Below the pieces are notes generated by a model. That model saw only the letters and a list, made by a program, of their open reading frames with translations. It was not told where the DNA came from and did no database searches. Source: Sphingomonas sp. CROZ-RG-20F-R02-07 (GTDB lineage Bacteria; Pseudomonadota; Alphaproteobacteria; Sphingomonadales; Sphingomonadaceae). From it: a stretch of 64,000 nt of DNA. Every line of letters begins with the position of its first letter. The stretch's first letter is position 1. The DNA is taken from NCBI RefSeq assembly GCF_022662335.1, contig NZ_JAKNQJ010000008.1:62001-126000 (forward strand), given 5' to 3'. Shown here one piece after another: positions 44,905-54,551 of this stretch. Both the position numbers and the translations under genes were made by a program.

Positions 44905-46782
44905 ATGCGCTTTGTTTCCTTCTTGCTTGCGCTGACGGCCTGCGCTTCGCCGCTCGCGGCGCAAGACCTGTCCGTTTATTCGGCGGAGGCCCTCGATGCC
45001 GAGCTGGCCAGGATGGCCACCGCGCGTGAGGGGGTGCTGGTGCCGATGCGCGACGGCGTCGGGCTCTCGACCGATATCTACACTCCGCGCGGTGCTGTCG
45101 GCCCGCTGCCGACGATCCTGTGGAAGACGCCTTATAACGAGCACCGGATGCGCGGCAGCACGCTGCGCTATGCGATCGAGGCGGTGCACCACGGCTATGT
45201 CTTCATACTCCAGAACGAGCGCGGACGCTATTTCTCGCAAGGCCGATACGAGATCCTCGGGCGACCGCAGACGGATGGCTACGATGCGCTGACCTGGATC
45301 GCCAAGCAGGGCTGGTCGAACGGCAAGGTCGGCACCCTGGGCTGTTCGTCCTCGGCGGAGTGGCAGCTCGCGCTTGCCGCGCAGAACCACCCCGCGCACG
45401 CGGCGATGGTCCCGATGTCGGCCGGCGCCGGGATCGGCAAGGTCGGCCGCTTCCAGGAACAGGGCAACTGGTACACCGGCGGAGTGCCGCGCACCTTGTT
45501 TATTCCGTGGCTCTACGGTGTCGACAACCCGCTGCGGGCAGAGCTTCCCGCCGGGATCGACGAGACGATGCGCGCGCACGTCGAGCAGTATAACGATCTC
45601 GCCGGCAACAAGCCCAAGGTGGACTGGACGCATCAGGTCCGCCATTTGCCGATCGATACGATGCTCACCGACCTGGGAGAGCCGCCGGCGACCTTCGAGC
45701 GTTTCGTCCACCGCACCCCCGCCGATCCGGCATGGCGGGAGGGCGGACTCTATCACGACGATATGGGCTGGGGAGTGCCGGCGCTATGGTTCGACGCCTG
45801 GTACGACGTGTCGATCGGTCCCAACCTGGAGCTTTTCAATCACGCGCGCACCGCCAACACCGATCGCGAGGCCAGCGCCCATCAATATGCCGTGATCGCG
45901 CCGGTCACCCATTGCGGCTATGCAAAGCTAGGCCCTCATACCGTGGTGGGTGAGCGCGACATGGGCGACACCAGCTTCGATGTCGACGGCACGATCTTCG
46001 CGTTCTTCGATCGCTGGCTGAAGGATGATCGCCGGGCATTTCCCGACAGCACGCCGCACGTGCGCTACTTCACGATGGGCGAAAATCGGTGGCAGGCCGG
46101 CGCGCAATGGCCGCCGGCGGGTGCCGCGCCGATGCGGCTCTATCTGCGAAGCGGTGGCCATGCGAACAGTCTTTATGGCGACGGTCGGCTAGATGCTGCG
46201 GCGCCTCCTACCGGCGAGCAGGTCGACCGCTTCCGCTACGATCCGCTGAACCCGGTACAGACATTGGGCGGCGCCGACTGCTGCAACGGCGGGCTGGTCG
46301 TGCCCGGCCCGGTCGACCAGCGACCGGTCGAGGCGCGGAGCGACGTGCTCGTCTATTCGACCGAGCCGCTCGACAAGCCGGTCGAGGTGTCGGGCTTCGT
46401 TAATGCGGTGCTGAAGGTGTCGTCGAAGGCCAAAGACACCGATTTCGCGGTGAAGCTGGTCGACGTCGCCCCCGATGGAACCGCTTGGATCATCGGCGAC
46501 ACGATCCTGCGCGGGCGCTATCGCGATGGTTTCGACCATCCGCGGATGATGGAACCGGGCCAAATTTATACGCTGAAGCCGACGCCCATCGCCACCAGCA
46601 TCCGCTTCGGCACCGGTCACCGTATCCGCGTCGAGATCACTTCGTCCGACTTCCCGAAATTCGAGCGCAACCTCAACACCGGCGGCGACAACGAGCGCGG
46701 GACCGATACCCTGGTGGCGGACAATGCCGTCCACCATGCCGGCGGCGACGCTTCGTACATCGAGCTGCCGGTGGTGCGCTGA
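44905..46782 (+). CDS. CocE/NonD (S15-like) hydrolase, secreted
   Basis: A 625-aa protein from ATG 44905. Signal peptide ends ASPLAAQDL. The hydrolase domain has VPMRDGVGLSTDIYTPRG and LQNERGRYFSQGRYE; the C-terminal jelly-roll (PEGC) has VSGFVNAVLKVSSKAKDTDF and GTGHRIRVEITSSDFPKFERN. The nucleophile elbow reads GCSSS (146-150), with Ser in place of the last Gly of GxSxG, and the Tyr that usually follows the Ser is missing. Members hydrolyse alpha-amino-acid esters, acyl groups or X-Pro peptides. Whether this variant is active is open. The 178 bases upstream carry no gene. Confidence 0.85.
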   Translation: MRFVSFLLALTACASPLAAQDLSVYSAEALDAELARMATAREGVLVPMRDGVGLSTDIYTPRGAVGPLPTILWKTPYNEHRMRGSTLRYAIEAVHHGYVFILQNERGRYFSQGRYEILGRPQTDGYDALTWIAKQGWSNGKVGTLGCSSSAEWQLALAAQNHPAHAAMVPMSAGAGIGKVGRFQEQGNWYTGGVPRTLFIPWLYGVDNPLRAELPAGIDETMRAHVEQYNDLAGNKPKVDWTHQVRHLPIDTMLTDLGEPPATFERFVHRTPADPAWREGGLYHDDMGWGVPALWFDAWYDVSIGPNLELFNHARTANTDREASAHQYAVIAPVTHCGYAKLGPHTVVGERDMGDTSFDVDGTIFAFFDRWLKDDRRAFPDSTPHVRYFTMGENRWQAGAQWPPAGAAPMRLYLRSGGHANSLYGDGRLDAAAPPTGEQVDRFRYDPLNPVQTLGGADCCNGGLVVPGPVDQRPVEARSDVLVYSTEPLDKPVEVSGFVNAVLKVSSKAKDTDFAVKLVDVAPDGTAWIIGDTILRGRYRDGFDHPRMMEPGQIYTLKPTPIATSIRFGTGHRIRVEITSSDFPKFERNLNTGGDNERGTDTLVADNAVHHAGGDASYIELPVVR

Positions 46783-46788
46783 ATTGGA

Positions 46789-46837
46789 GCGATCCTGCCC
46801 GGAGCGCCGATGGCATCGGCGCTCCGGGCAGGATCGG
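46789..46837. terminator. Long perfect inverted repeat between convergent CocE genes
   Basis: Bases 46790-46811 pair perfectly with 46815-46836, leaving a 3-base loop GGC: a 22-bp stem. It lies 8 bases past the plus-strand hydrolase stop and 12 bases from the end of the convergent hydrolase gene. It lacks T-runs but can serve both strands as a bidirectional terminator. Confidence 0.65.
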
Positions 46838-46848
46838 CGCGCGAGCAC

Positions 46849-48774
46849 TCAGTCGCCCGCCACGACCGGCAGGACAATGCGCGATGCGCGGTCGGGCGAG
46901 GCATAGATTTTCTGTGTCGCGCTGACGAAGTCGCCCGCTTTGGCGGTGTAGATGCTGGGGGTGAAGGTCTGCGGGTTGCGGTCGATCAACGGGAACCAGG
47001 TCGACTGGATCTGCACCATGATCCGGTGGCCCTTCTGAAAAACGTGGTCGTGGTCGCGGAGCGGCACGTCCCACCGCCGCGGCACGTTCGGCCGGAGCGC
47101 GGCGGGATGCTCGTAGCTGTCGAGATAGCGCCCGCGCCGCACCTCCATCGCGATCGGCAGCTCGTAGCCGTTGGGGCTGTGCGCGAACTGTCCGGGCGCC
47201 GGTCCCTCTGCGGCGCCCCACTCCGGCTTGCGCGCGTCGTCCGGATAGATGTCGATCAGCTTGACGATGAAGTCGCCGTCGGTGCCCGAGGTCGACGCAA
47301 ACAGCTCGGCCGACAGCGCGCCGCTGACCGTCAGGTCATGGTCGAGCGGTGCGCTCGTGAAGCTCAGCACGTCGGGCCGGTGATCGACGAAGCGCTGGTC
47401 GGCGGATTCCCAGGTACGCCAGTCGCCGCGCGGATAGGTCGGTGAGATCGGTCGCTGGCGATAGGGAACGGGATTGGCTGGATCGGACACATAATCGCGG
47501 TGCGCGTCGCGTTCCGATGCGCCCGGTGCGGCGAAGTCCAGCCTGCCATCGGCATGGAGATAAAGACTGACCGGCCTCGCCCCGGTGGGCGGCCACGACG
47601 CATAGCGCTTCCAGACGTTCGATCCGGTCTGGAAGGTGGTCGCCTGCCAGGCGGGCTTGGTGCCGGTGCCGTGCAGCCAATAGGCGAAGTAAGGAGCCTC
47701 GATCGTCTGGCGGAACGTCAGGCTCGTATCCTGGCTTAGCGCGATGTCGCCCAGCGTCGAGACCGAACCGTGCCAGCCGCCGTGATACCACGGACCGGCG
47801 ACCATCAGGTCGGTGCGGTCGGGGTCATGCTCCTGCGCGTGGCGAAAGATCTGCCACGGACCCCACGGGTCTTCCTGGTCCCAAAAGCCGGCGACGTTGA
47901 GATTGGGCACCGTCGAGCCGTGGATCATCTTCGCCCATGACTGGCCTTGCCAGAACGCATCATAGTCGGGATGCGCGACGGTCTGGTTCCAGAACGGGAT
48001 ACTGCCGTGCAGGACCTGATCGTTGATGTTCGCGACGGGACCCTTGGCCAGATACCATTCATACGTGTCCCACGTGTCGAACGCGAAATGAGTGTTGGCG
48101 GTCTTGCTTGCCTCTTCGAGGACGGCATATTCCATCGCATAACTGAGGCGCAGAGCGCCGAAGCGGTGATAATCGTCGTTCATGAACCAGTCGGCGGGAG
48201 ACGCCTGCTCACTGACCGCCTTGAGCGCCGGGTGGGGCCCGAGCAGCGTCGCGGCCGCGGTGTAGCCGTCGTAGGACACACCGAACATGCCGACCCGACC
48301 ATTGTTGCCGGGGACGTTCTTCACCAGCCAGCCGACCGTGTCATAGGCGTCGCGTGTCTCGATCGTGCCCTTGCCCGGATCGACGTGGAAATCGCCCGAC
48401 AGACTGAAGCTGCCTTCCGACTTAAAGCGGCCGCGGATGTTCTGGATCACGAAGATGTAGCCGTCGGCGGCCAGCGCCTGCAACGCTTCCGGCATCGCCG
48501 CATAAGGCTTGTCGGGGACGCCGTAGGGGGTTCGACGGAGCAGGATCGGCAGCGGCCCGTGCGCGTCGGTCGGGGTCAGGATCACCGTCTGGAGCCGGAC
48601 GCCGTCACGCATCGGCACCATAACCTCTTGGTAAGTAAAGATCGGCTTCGCCGTGCTGGCCGCTGCCTGCCGTGGCGCCCGCGCCGCCGCTAACCCGTGG
48701 GCGAACGTGGTGGGAACGAACAGGACCGGTCCGATCAAGACTGCCGCCGCCCCTAGCAACCGCAATTTCTTCAT
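46849..48774 (-). CDS. CocE/NonD (S15-like) hydrolase with canonical active site
   Basis: A 641-aa protein from ATG 48774 (GAGGGGA upstream; ATG 48813 has none). A signal peptide (MKKLRLLGAAAVLIGPVLF) ends near TTFAHG. Domain order is the same as in the neighbouring copy: VPMRDGVRLQTVILTP, IQNIRGRFKSEG and the nucleophile elbow GVSYDGY (Ser167). Asp in AGFWDQEDPWG and His in GPWYHGGWHG complete the triad. A PEGC-type jelly-roll closes the protein (VSGALSAELFASTSGTDGDF, KGHRIMVQIQSTWFP). This class includes alpha-amino-acid ester hydrolases, glutaryl-7-ACA acylases and X-Pro dipeptidyl peptidases. The setting favours peptides or N-acylated peptides. Confidence 0.92.
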   Translation of the reverse strand: MKKLRLLGAAAVLIGPVLFVPTTFAHGLAAARAPRQAAASTAKPIFTYQEVMVPMRDGVRLQTVILTPTDAHGPLPILLRRTPYGVPDKPYAAMPEALQALAADGYIFVIQNIRGRFKSEGSFSLSGDFHVDPGKGTIETRDAYDTVGWLVKNVPGNNGRVGMFGVSYDGYTAAATLLGPHPALKAVSEQASPADWFMNDDYHRFGALRLSYAMEYAVLEEASKTANTHFAFDTWDTYEWYLAKGPVANINDQVLHGSIPFWNQTVAHPDYDAFWQGQSWAKMIHGSTVPNLNVAGFWDQEDPWGPWQIFRHAQEHDPDRTDLMVAGPWYHGGWHGSVSTLGDIALSQDTSLTFRQTIEAPYFAYWLHGTGTKPAWQATTFQTGSNVWKRYASWPPTGARPVSLYLHADGRLDFAAPGASERDAHRDYVSDPANPVPYRQRPISPTYPRGDWRTWESADQRFVDHRPDVLSFTSAPLDHDLTVSGALSAELFASTSGTDGDFIVKLIDIYPDDARKPEWGAAEGPAPGQFAHSPNGYELPIAMEVRRGRYLDSYEHPAALRPNVPRRWDVPLRDHDHVFQKGHRIMVQIQSTWFPLIDRNPQTFTPSIYTAKAGDFVSATQKIYASPDRASRIVLPVVAGD

Positions 48775-48905
48775 GGAATTCCCCTCGTGGAACCAGGACA
48801 GTAATTGCAACATCCAGCCGAGAACGGCAAGTTGGCGCGGTGCCAGGACCGGACGCGGTCCGAGTGCTGCGGCAGAAGATCATCATAGGTGGCAGGGTGA
48901 CGCTC

Positions 48906-50609
48906 ATGCTAAACTTGGCGGCGCCGCTGGTGCGGAGATTGATCGGGCTGTCTGGGTTGGCGGCGACGATCGCGTCGGGCACCACCGAGCCGGCGCGCGA
49001 ACAATCGCGATCGATGGCGATGACGCCGTACGGCATCGTCGCGACCAGCCAGGCGGCGGCCTCGCAGGCAGGCGTCGCGGTACTCGAGCGGGGCGGCAAC
49101 GCGGTCGATGCGGCGATCGCCGCCAATGCCGCGCTGGGCGTGGCCGAGCCGATGGTGAACGGCATCGGCGGTGACCTGTTCGCGATCGTCTACATCGCCA
49201 GGACCAAGCAGCTATATGGCCTGAACGCGAGCGGCTGGGCGCCTGCCGCGCTCAGCGCCGAGACACTCAGCGCCAAAGGCATCACACGGCTGCGTCCGAT
49301 CGACCAGGTGACGGTGCCCGGCACCGTCGCCGGCTGGGATGCGCTGTCGAAACGCTGGGGGAAGCTGTCGCTGGCGGACGACCTGTCGCCGGCGATCGCG
49401 CTGGCCGAACGGGGGATCGGCGTGGCGGAGACGAACGCGGAGAACTGGGCGCTGTACGGGCTGCCGCACGCCGGCGATCCCGCCTTCGCACGGACTTTCC
49501 TGCCCGGTGGCCGGGCACCCGCGGCAGGGGACCTGTTCCGCAATCCCGATCTCGCGCGCTCGCTCCGCCGGGTCGGCGAGCGCGGGCGCGACGGCTTCTA
49601 CCGCGGGCCGACCGCCGACGCGATCCTCGCCCTCGAGCGACGGCTGGGCGGTTTCATGGTGGCCGACGATCTGACGAGCTTCCGGCCCGAATGGGTGGTG
49701 CCGGTCAGCACCACTTATCACCGCTGGAAGGTCTACGAGTTACCGCCGAACGGCCAAGGCATCGCCGCGCTGTCGATGCTCAACATCATGGAAAACTTTC
49801 CGATCGCGCGCTGGGGCCACAACAGCCGCGAGGCGCTGCATGTAGAGATCGAGGCCAAGAAACTCGCCTATGCCGACCTACAGCACTATATCGGTGATCC
49901 GCGCGTCGCGCCGATCCCGACGGCGGCGTTGATCTCCAAGGTGCTGGCGCGGCAGCGCGCCGCGCTCATCGGCCCGCGCGCATCATGCCGGGTGCTGCCC
50001 TCGGACCTGCACCAGGCGCTCGAGCATCAATCAAGCGACACGACCTATCTCTCGTTGGTCGATCGCGACGGCAACGAGGTGTCGCTGATCCAGAGCAACT
50101 CGGGCGGCTTCGGCGGCGGGCTGGTAGCCGACGGCACCGGCTTTCCGCTGCACAATCGCGGGCTCGGTTTCACGCTGGAACCCGGTCATCCCAACACGCT
50201 GCGCCCGCGCACCCGGCCGCTCCACACCATCATTCCTGGGTTCATGGAGAAGGATGGGCACCATATCGCGTTCGGGATCATGGGCGGCTTCAACCAGGCG
50301 CAGGCGCACGCCCAGTTCGTCTCCAACGTCGCTGATTTCGGCATGAACATCCAAGCCGCGCTGGAAGCGGCGCGGTTCACCAAACTCGGCTTCGACGGCT
50401 GCGACGTCTGGATGGAGAACGGCATTGCCGCCGATGTCGTCACCGGCCTACGTACGCAAGGCCACGACATTAAGGTCTGGCCGCGCTATTATCAGGCAAT
50501 GGGCCGCGGCAATGCGGTGGAGACGCGCGACGGCTTCGCCGTCCACTATGGCGCAACCGACCCGCGCGCCGATGGCGAGGCAATCCCCGAGCAGCCTCCC
50601 GTGCGATAG
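48906..50609 (+). CDS. ggt: Gamma-glutamyltransferase / gamma-glutamyl hydrolase family protein
   Basis: A 567-aa Ntn-hydrolase from ATG 48906 (GGCAGGG upstream). The large subunit has ATSQAAASQAGVAVLERGGN, NGIGGDLFAIVY and TVPGTVAGWDALSKRWGK. The small subunit begins at the autoprocessing Thr (379) in SSDTTYLSLVDRDGNEVSLI, followed by NSGGFGGGLVADGTGF. GGTs usually carry a GSGF/GSS-type phrase where this protein has NSGGFG, a feature of the broader family. A short hydrophobic N-terminus (RRLIGLSGLAATIAS) is compatible with export. It breaks gamma-glutamyl bonds such as those in glutathione, poly-gamma-glutamate or gamma-D-glutamyl peptides. The 240 bases downstream show no gene. Confidence 0.92.
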   Translation: MLNLAAPLVRRLIGLSGLAATIASGTTEPAREQSRSMAMTPYGIVATSQAAASQAGVAVLERGGNAVDAAIAANAALGVAEPMVNGIGGDLFAIVYIARTKQLYGLNASGWAPAALSAETLSAKGITRLRPIDQVTVPGTVAGWDALSKRWGKLSLADDLSPAIALAERGIGVAETNAENWALYGLPHAGDPAFARTFLPGGRAPAAGDLFRNPDLARSLRRVGERGRDGFYRGPTADAILALERRLGGFMVADDLTSFRPEWVVPVSTTYHRWKVYELPPNGQGIAALSMLNIMENFPIARWGHNSREALHVEIEAKKLAYADLQHYIGDPRVAPIPTAALISKVLARQRAALIGPRASCRVLPSDLHQALEHQSSDTTYLSLVDRDGNEVSLIQSNSGGFGGGLVADGTGFPLHNRGLGFTLEPGHPNTLRPRTRPLHTIIPGFMEKDGHHIAFGIMGGFNQAQAHAQFVSNVADFGMNIQAALEAARFTKLGFDGCDVWMENGIAADVVTGLRTQGHDIKVWPRYYQAMGRGNAVETRDGFAVHYGATDPRADGEAIPEQPPVR

Positions 50610-50850
50610 GCGTCCAAGCTCATCCGCCTCAGTTTCCTGTTCTTTGGATTAGAATCTGATCCGCGGGTCGGTGTCGGAGCGACAGCGGTTAAGAATGCTC
50701 ATGGCACGTCGGGCATGCGCCGCAGCCGTTTCTCGAAACATCTGCAGAGCACCTAGCCGACGCGACCTCGTCCCGCGCCCGAACAAGCTATCCAACGATC
50801 ACGGGCCGCCGAGGAACCCTGCGAACGAGCTGATCGGCTTGCTTCCCATT

Positions 50851-51933
50851 CTAATCCACCCAGACCCGGGTGAAGCGGTCGCCGAGCGATGTGAGCAGCT
50901 CGTACTGGGACCTGTCTGATAACCGGCTCACGACCGGCAACGAGAATGCCAGCGCCAGCCAGTCTCCTTCATGGACGTCGGGAGCTGCCGAGACGTCGAC
51001 AGCCAGGAGATCCATCGACACGCGACCGATCACTGGCAGGTCGACGCCATCAAGCCTTGCGATCCCGCGCCCAGAAAGGGAGCGTGGGTACCCGTCCGCG
51101 TAACCGATGTTCAGAATCGCGATCTCCGTTGGGGCGGTCGCGACCCAAATCGCGTTATACCCTACCGACGATCCGACCGATACCCGTCTGCGTTGCAGCA
51201 CCTCGGCCTGTAGCGATACCACCGGTTTGATCAGGTCGTCGAACTCAGGCCGCGGCACGCCACCATAAAGGGCAATGCCAGGTCGCGTGAGGTCGAAGCG
51301 ATATGCCTCCCCCAACGCGATCCCGGCCGAGTTCGCAAGGCTCATCCGCTTCGCCGCTACTCGGCTGGCGAGCTCGACAAGTTCAAGACGCTGCCGCTCG
51401 TTGTGAGCCGAGTCCTCGTCGGCTGCGATCAGATGGCTCATCAGCGTCTCCACCGCGAGTCCGTCGAGCAGCCCATCGGCGACTTGCTCACGCGAGACTC
51501 CGAGGCGGTTAAAGCCCGTATCGACCATGACGTCGCATGCTCCGCCGCCGACCTCGCGCCAGCGCATGATTTGGGCGGCGGTGTTGAGCACCGGTCGAGC
51601 CTCGATCTCGCGCGCCGAGGGGAGATCCTCCGCGCGGACGCCATGTAGAACGGAGAGCGACGCGCCCGAGCCCCGGATCAGGTGATCGACATGAGCGGCC
51701 TCCGCCCATGTCGTCACGAAGAAGTCGCGGCAGCCGGCAGCGAGCAGATGGCCGATGACCTGCAACGACCCGAGCCCATATCCGTTTGCCTTCACCGCGG
51801 CACCGCACGCCGCACGCCCGCTCATCCTGGCCAGCGTCGACCAGTTCGCGCAAAGAGCATGCGCATCGAGCCGAAGGCGAAGCGCCGTCCCGCGGGCAAG
51901 CTCGGTCGTGAGGATTGCGTCATTTGCGAACAT
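50851..51933 (-). CDS. alr: Alanine racemase
   Basis: A 360-aa fold-type III PLP enzyme interconverting L- and D-alanine. The PLP Lys is Lys48 in AAVKANGYGLG. The second catalytic base, Tyr, is in SSVGYNAIWVATAPTEIAIL; IGYADGYPRSLSGRG and the C-terminal IGRVSMDLLAVDVS are also conserved. Start ATG 51933 follows GGGAAGG. Being in a catabolic setting behind a DgcN-like gene, it is more likely the degradative (DadX-like) racemase than the biosynthetic one. With ald at 17.2 kb it would complete the path D-Ala to L-Ala to pyruvate. Confidence 0.94.
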   Translation of the reverse strand: MFANDAILTTELARGTALRLRLDAHALCANWSTLARMSGRAACGAAVKANGYGLGSLQVIGHLLAAGCRDFFVTTWAEAAHVDHLIRGSGASLSVLHGVRAEDLPSAREIEARPVLNTAAQIMRWREVGGGACDVMVDTGFNRLGVSREQVADGLLDGLAVETLMSHLIAADEDSAHNERQRLELVELASRVAAKRMSLANSAGIALGEAYRFDLTRPGIALYGGVPRPEFDDLIKPVVSLQAEVLQRRRVSVGSSVGYNAIWVATAPTEIAILNIGYADGYPRSLSGRGIARLDGVDLPVIGRVSMDLLAVDVSAAPDVHEGDWLALAFSLPVVSRLSDRSQYELLTSLGDRFTRVWVD

Positions 51934-52076
51934 GGCCAGCCTTCCCGTCAGGAGCCCGGCAACCCCGCGATTCCGTCACGCGCGAACTCCGCCGTGCAAT
52001 CCAACGGCACCCAGCCTCAGAAAGCAAATCGAGCGCGTCCGAGGTCACCTGATGTCCAACGCCTCCGCCCGACATC

Positions 52077-53087
52077 TCAGCGCTGAACCGCTTCCAGCAA
52101 TCGCTCGACGACCCGCCCCATGCCGTCGACCACCGGATCCTGGCACGGCAGACCAAGCGCGGCCTCCACATCGTCGCACGCGCGTCGTGCGCTGTCGCGG
52201 TCAAGCGCGGACGTGTTGAGCGCCACGCCGACCGCGACCGCGCCCGGGCTGGTCAGCCACGCCGCCTCCAGATTGCGCTCCAGACATCGCGCAAGATCGG
52301 GCACCGGGAAGCCGGGCGCATGGCGCATACGCGTTCGCCCCGCCTCGTGGCAGAGCACCAGCGCGTCCGGCTGCGCGCCATGGAGAAGGCCGAGCGACAC
52401 GCCCGCGAACCCGGGATGAAACAGCGACCCCTGCCCCTCGATCAGGTCCCATCCCCCGTCGTCGCGCGCGGGTGACAGCCGCTCGACCGCGCCAGAGATA
52501 AAATCGGCGACCACTGCGTCGACCGGCATCCCCTCCCCCGCGATCAGGATCCCGGTCTGCCCCGTGGCGCGGAAGTCGGCCGCCAGCCCGCGCCCGCGCA
52601 ACTCGCGCTCGAGGCTCAGCGCGGTGTACATCTTGCCCACCGCGCAATCGGTGCCGACGGTGAGCAGCCGCTTTCCCACGCGCCTCGCCCCCGTGCCGAC
52701 CGGCAGATTGGCGGGCGGCTCGCGCACGTCCCACAGCCGCCGGTCACGCGCGGCCGCGGCGGACGCGATGCGCGGCTGTGCGGCAAGGCGCTGGTGCAGC
52801 CCGCTTGCAACATCGAGCCCCGCTTCGAGCGCGGCGACGATGTCGTCGACCATGCGCCCGCTCATCACGCCGCCGGCATTGGCGACGCCGATCACCAAGG
52901 TGCGCGTGCCCCGCGCGACCGCTTCGGCGAACGACAGCTCGGGAAAGCCGAGCGACACCGTTGCCGGGCTGCTTCGCATTTGCCCGAGCGCGAGCTGCGG
53001 CCGCCAGTGCGCGATCCCGCGCCCGGTCTTCGCCGACAACGGATCGGTCGCCTCACCCAGGTACAAAAGATAAGGAGCTTCGATCAC
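52077..53087 (-). CDS. DUF1611 / DgcN-like protein (copy 1), upstream of alr
   Basis: About 336 aa from GTG 53087, which has GAGG four bases upstream and aligns with the usual N-terminus (IEAPYLLYLGEATDPLSAK). ATG 53147 would add 20 residues without a ribosome site. A P-loop-like GTDCAVGKMYTALSLE follows the DUF1611_N part (VIGVANAGGVMSGRM). Then FRATGQTGILIAGEGMPVDA, WDLIEGQGSLFHPGFAGVSL and a Rossmann-like C-terminus. Proteins named DgcN in this family act in D-glutamate catabolism by N-acetylating the D-amino acid, as I recall it. It precedes alr on the same strand (143 bases) and diverges from the M19 gene. Confidence 0.87.
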   Translation of the reverse strand: MIEAPYLLYLGEATDPLSAKTGRGIAHWRPQLALGQMRSSPATVSLGFPELSFAEAVARGTRTLVIGVANAGGVMSGRMVDDIVAALEAGLDVASGLHQRLAAQPRIASAAAARDRRLWDVREPPANLPVGTGARRVGKRLLTVGTDCAVGKMYTALSLERELRGRGLAADFRATGQTGILIAGEGMPVDAVVADFISGAVERLSPARDDGGWDLIEGQGSLFHPGFAGVSLGLLHGAQPDALVLCHEAGRTRMRHAPGFPVPDLARCLERNLEAAWLTSPGAVAVGVALNTSALDRDSARRACDDVEAALGLPCQDPVVDGMGRVVERLLEAVQR

Positions 53088-53174
53088 ACCGCCTCGCTCG
53101 TTGACCCGTCCCGGATAAGCCAATAGCCTTCCGATCGGGATGAGCATAGTGGCGTTACGCCGGAGGGGGTTTCC

Positions 53175-54458
53175 ATGACGATCCGCACCACGGGCGCGCT
53201 CGCATCCTTGCTGATGATGTTCGCCGCACCCGCAAGCGCGGCCCCGGACTATGGCGCGCGCGTGGAGCGCGTGCTGAAAGCGACCCCGCTGATCGACGGG
53301 CACAACGACTGGGCGGAGGCGCTGCGCGGGCACGAAGGTGGACGCCGATGGACCGCCGACCTCCGCGAGCTCGACGGCAGGCCCGGCTCCTATAACACCG
53401 ACATCGCCCGGTTGCGCCGCGGCGGCGTCGGAGGGCAATTCTGGTCGGTCTACGTGTCCCCCGACCTGCCCGGGCTCGAGCAGATCAAGCAGACGCTCGA
53501 GCAGATCGATCTCGTCCGCGTCACCGCGGCGCGATACCCGGACGTGTTCGAGATGGCGCGCACCGCCGCCGATGTCCGCCGCATCCATCGCGCGGGCAAG
53601 ATCGCCTCGCTGATCGGGGTCGAGGGCGGCGGTCAGATCGACAACAGCCTGTCGGTGCTTCGCGCCTATCACGAGCTCGGCGCGGGCTATCTGACGCTGA
53701 CTCATGCGCGCACGATCGAATGGGCCGACTCGGCGACCGACAACCCTCAGCATAACGGGTTGACCCCGTTCGGCGAGGCGGTGGTGCTTGAACTGAACCG
53801 ACTTGGAATGCTGGTCGATCTGGCGCACGTCAGCGAGGCGACGATGCGCGCCGCGATCCGGGTGTCCCGGGCGCCGGTGGTCTTCTCGCATTCAAGCGCG
53901 CGGGCGCTCGTCGACCACCCGCGCAACGTGCCCGACGACGTGCTGCGGCTCGTGACGGAGAACGGCGGGGTGGTGATGGTCAACTATGCGCCGCCCTATG
54001 TCTCGGACGCATACCGCCGCTGGTCGGCAGATCTAGCCGCCGAGCAGACCCGGCTCAACGCTCCACCGCTCGGCGGCCTCCTAATCGGCCAGCCGGACAA
54101 GGCCGCCGCCGCGATCACCGAATGGAAGCGCCAGCACCCGATGCCGCGCGTCACGCTGGCCCAAGTCGCCGATCACATCGAGTATGTCGCCAAGGTCGCG
54201 GGCGTGGACCATGTCGGCATCGGCTCGGATTTCGACGGCGTCGGCGGGCAGCTGCCCGAGGGGCTGGAGGACGTGTCCACCTATCCCGCGTTGCTGGCCG
54301 AACTGATGCGGCGGGGCTGGAGCGACGCGGACTGCCGCAAGCTCGCCGGCGAGAACGTGCTGCGCGTGATGGCGCGGGCCGAGCAGGTTGCGGCCTCGAT
54401 GCGGGGCGAACTGCCCCGCACGGACGTGGTCCCGCCGGTCTTGCCGCACTCGTCCTGA
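53175..54458 (+). CDS. M19 membrane-dipeptidase family protein, secreted
   Basis: A 427-aa protein from ATG 53175 with GGAGGGGG upstream. Signal peptide ends APASAAPDY. Zinc and active-site residues: His43 and Asp45 in IDGHNDWAEAL, the bridging Glu in LIGVEGGGQI, His in LVDLAHVSEATM and in VFSHSSARAL, and Asp in GIGSDFDGVGG. All are in place. Renal-dipeptidase-type enzymes split dipeptides and, unusually, accept D-amino acids at the C-terminal position. This is the first gene of a four-gene plus-strand operon with an S9 peptidase, a second DgcN-like gene and a serine hydrolase. Confidence 0.94.
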   Translation: MTIRTTGALASLLMMFAAPASAAPDYGARVERVLKATPLIDGHNDWAEALRGHEGGRRWTADLRELDGRPGSYNTDIARLRRGGVGGQFWSVYVSPDLPGLEQIKQTLEQIDLVRVTAARYPDVFEMARTAADVRRIHRAGKIASLIGVEGGGQIDNSLSVLRAYHELGAGYLTLTHARTIEWADSATDNPQHNGLTPFGEAVVLELNRLGMLVDLAHVSEATMRAAIRVSRAPVVFSHSSARALVDHPRNVPDDVLRLVTENGGVVMVNYAPPYVSDAYRRWSADLAAEQTRLNAPPLGGLLIGQPDKAAAAITEWKRQHPMPRVTLAQVADHIEYVAKVAGVDHVGIGSDFDGVGGQLPEGLEDVSTYPALLAELMRRGWSDADCRKLAGENVLRVMARAEQVAASMRGELPRTDVVPPVLPHSS

Positions 54459-54551
54459 GCATCGGCGGTTGCGCGATATCGGGCGTTGACCAAGTTTCCG
54501 ATTGGGCCATAACTGCCGGATCGAGACACTGGGGTGGAAGGGAGCGGAGCC

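Noticed and set aside
44833..45756. Minus-strand frame antisense to the first CocE-type gene
   Set aside because: No ribosome site or family signal; coding evidence on the other strand is strong.
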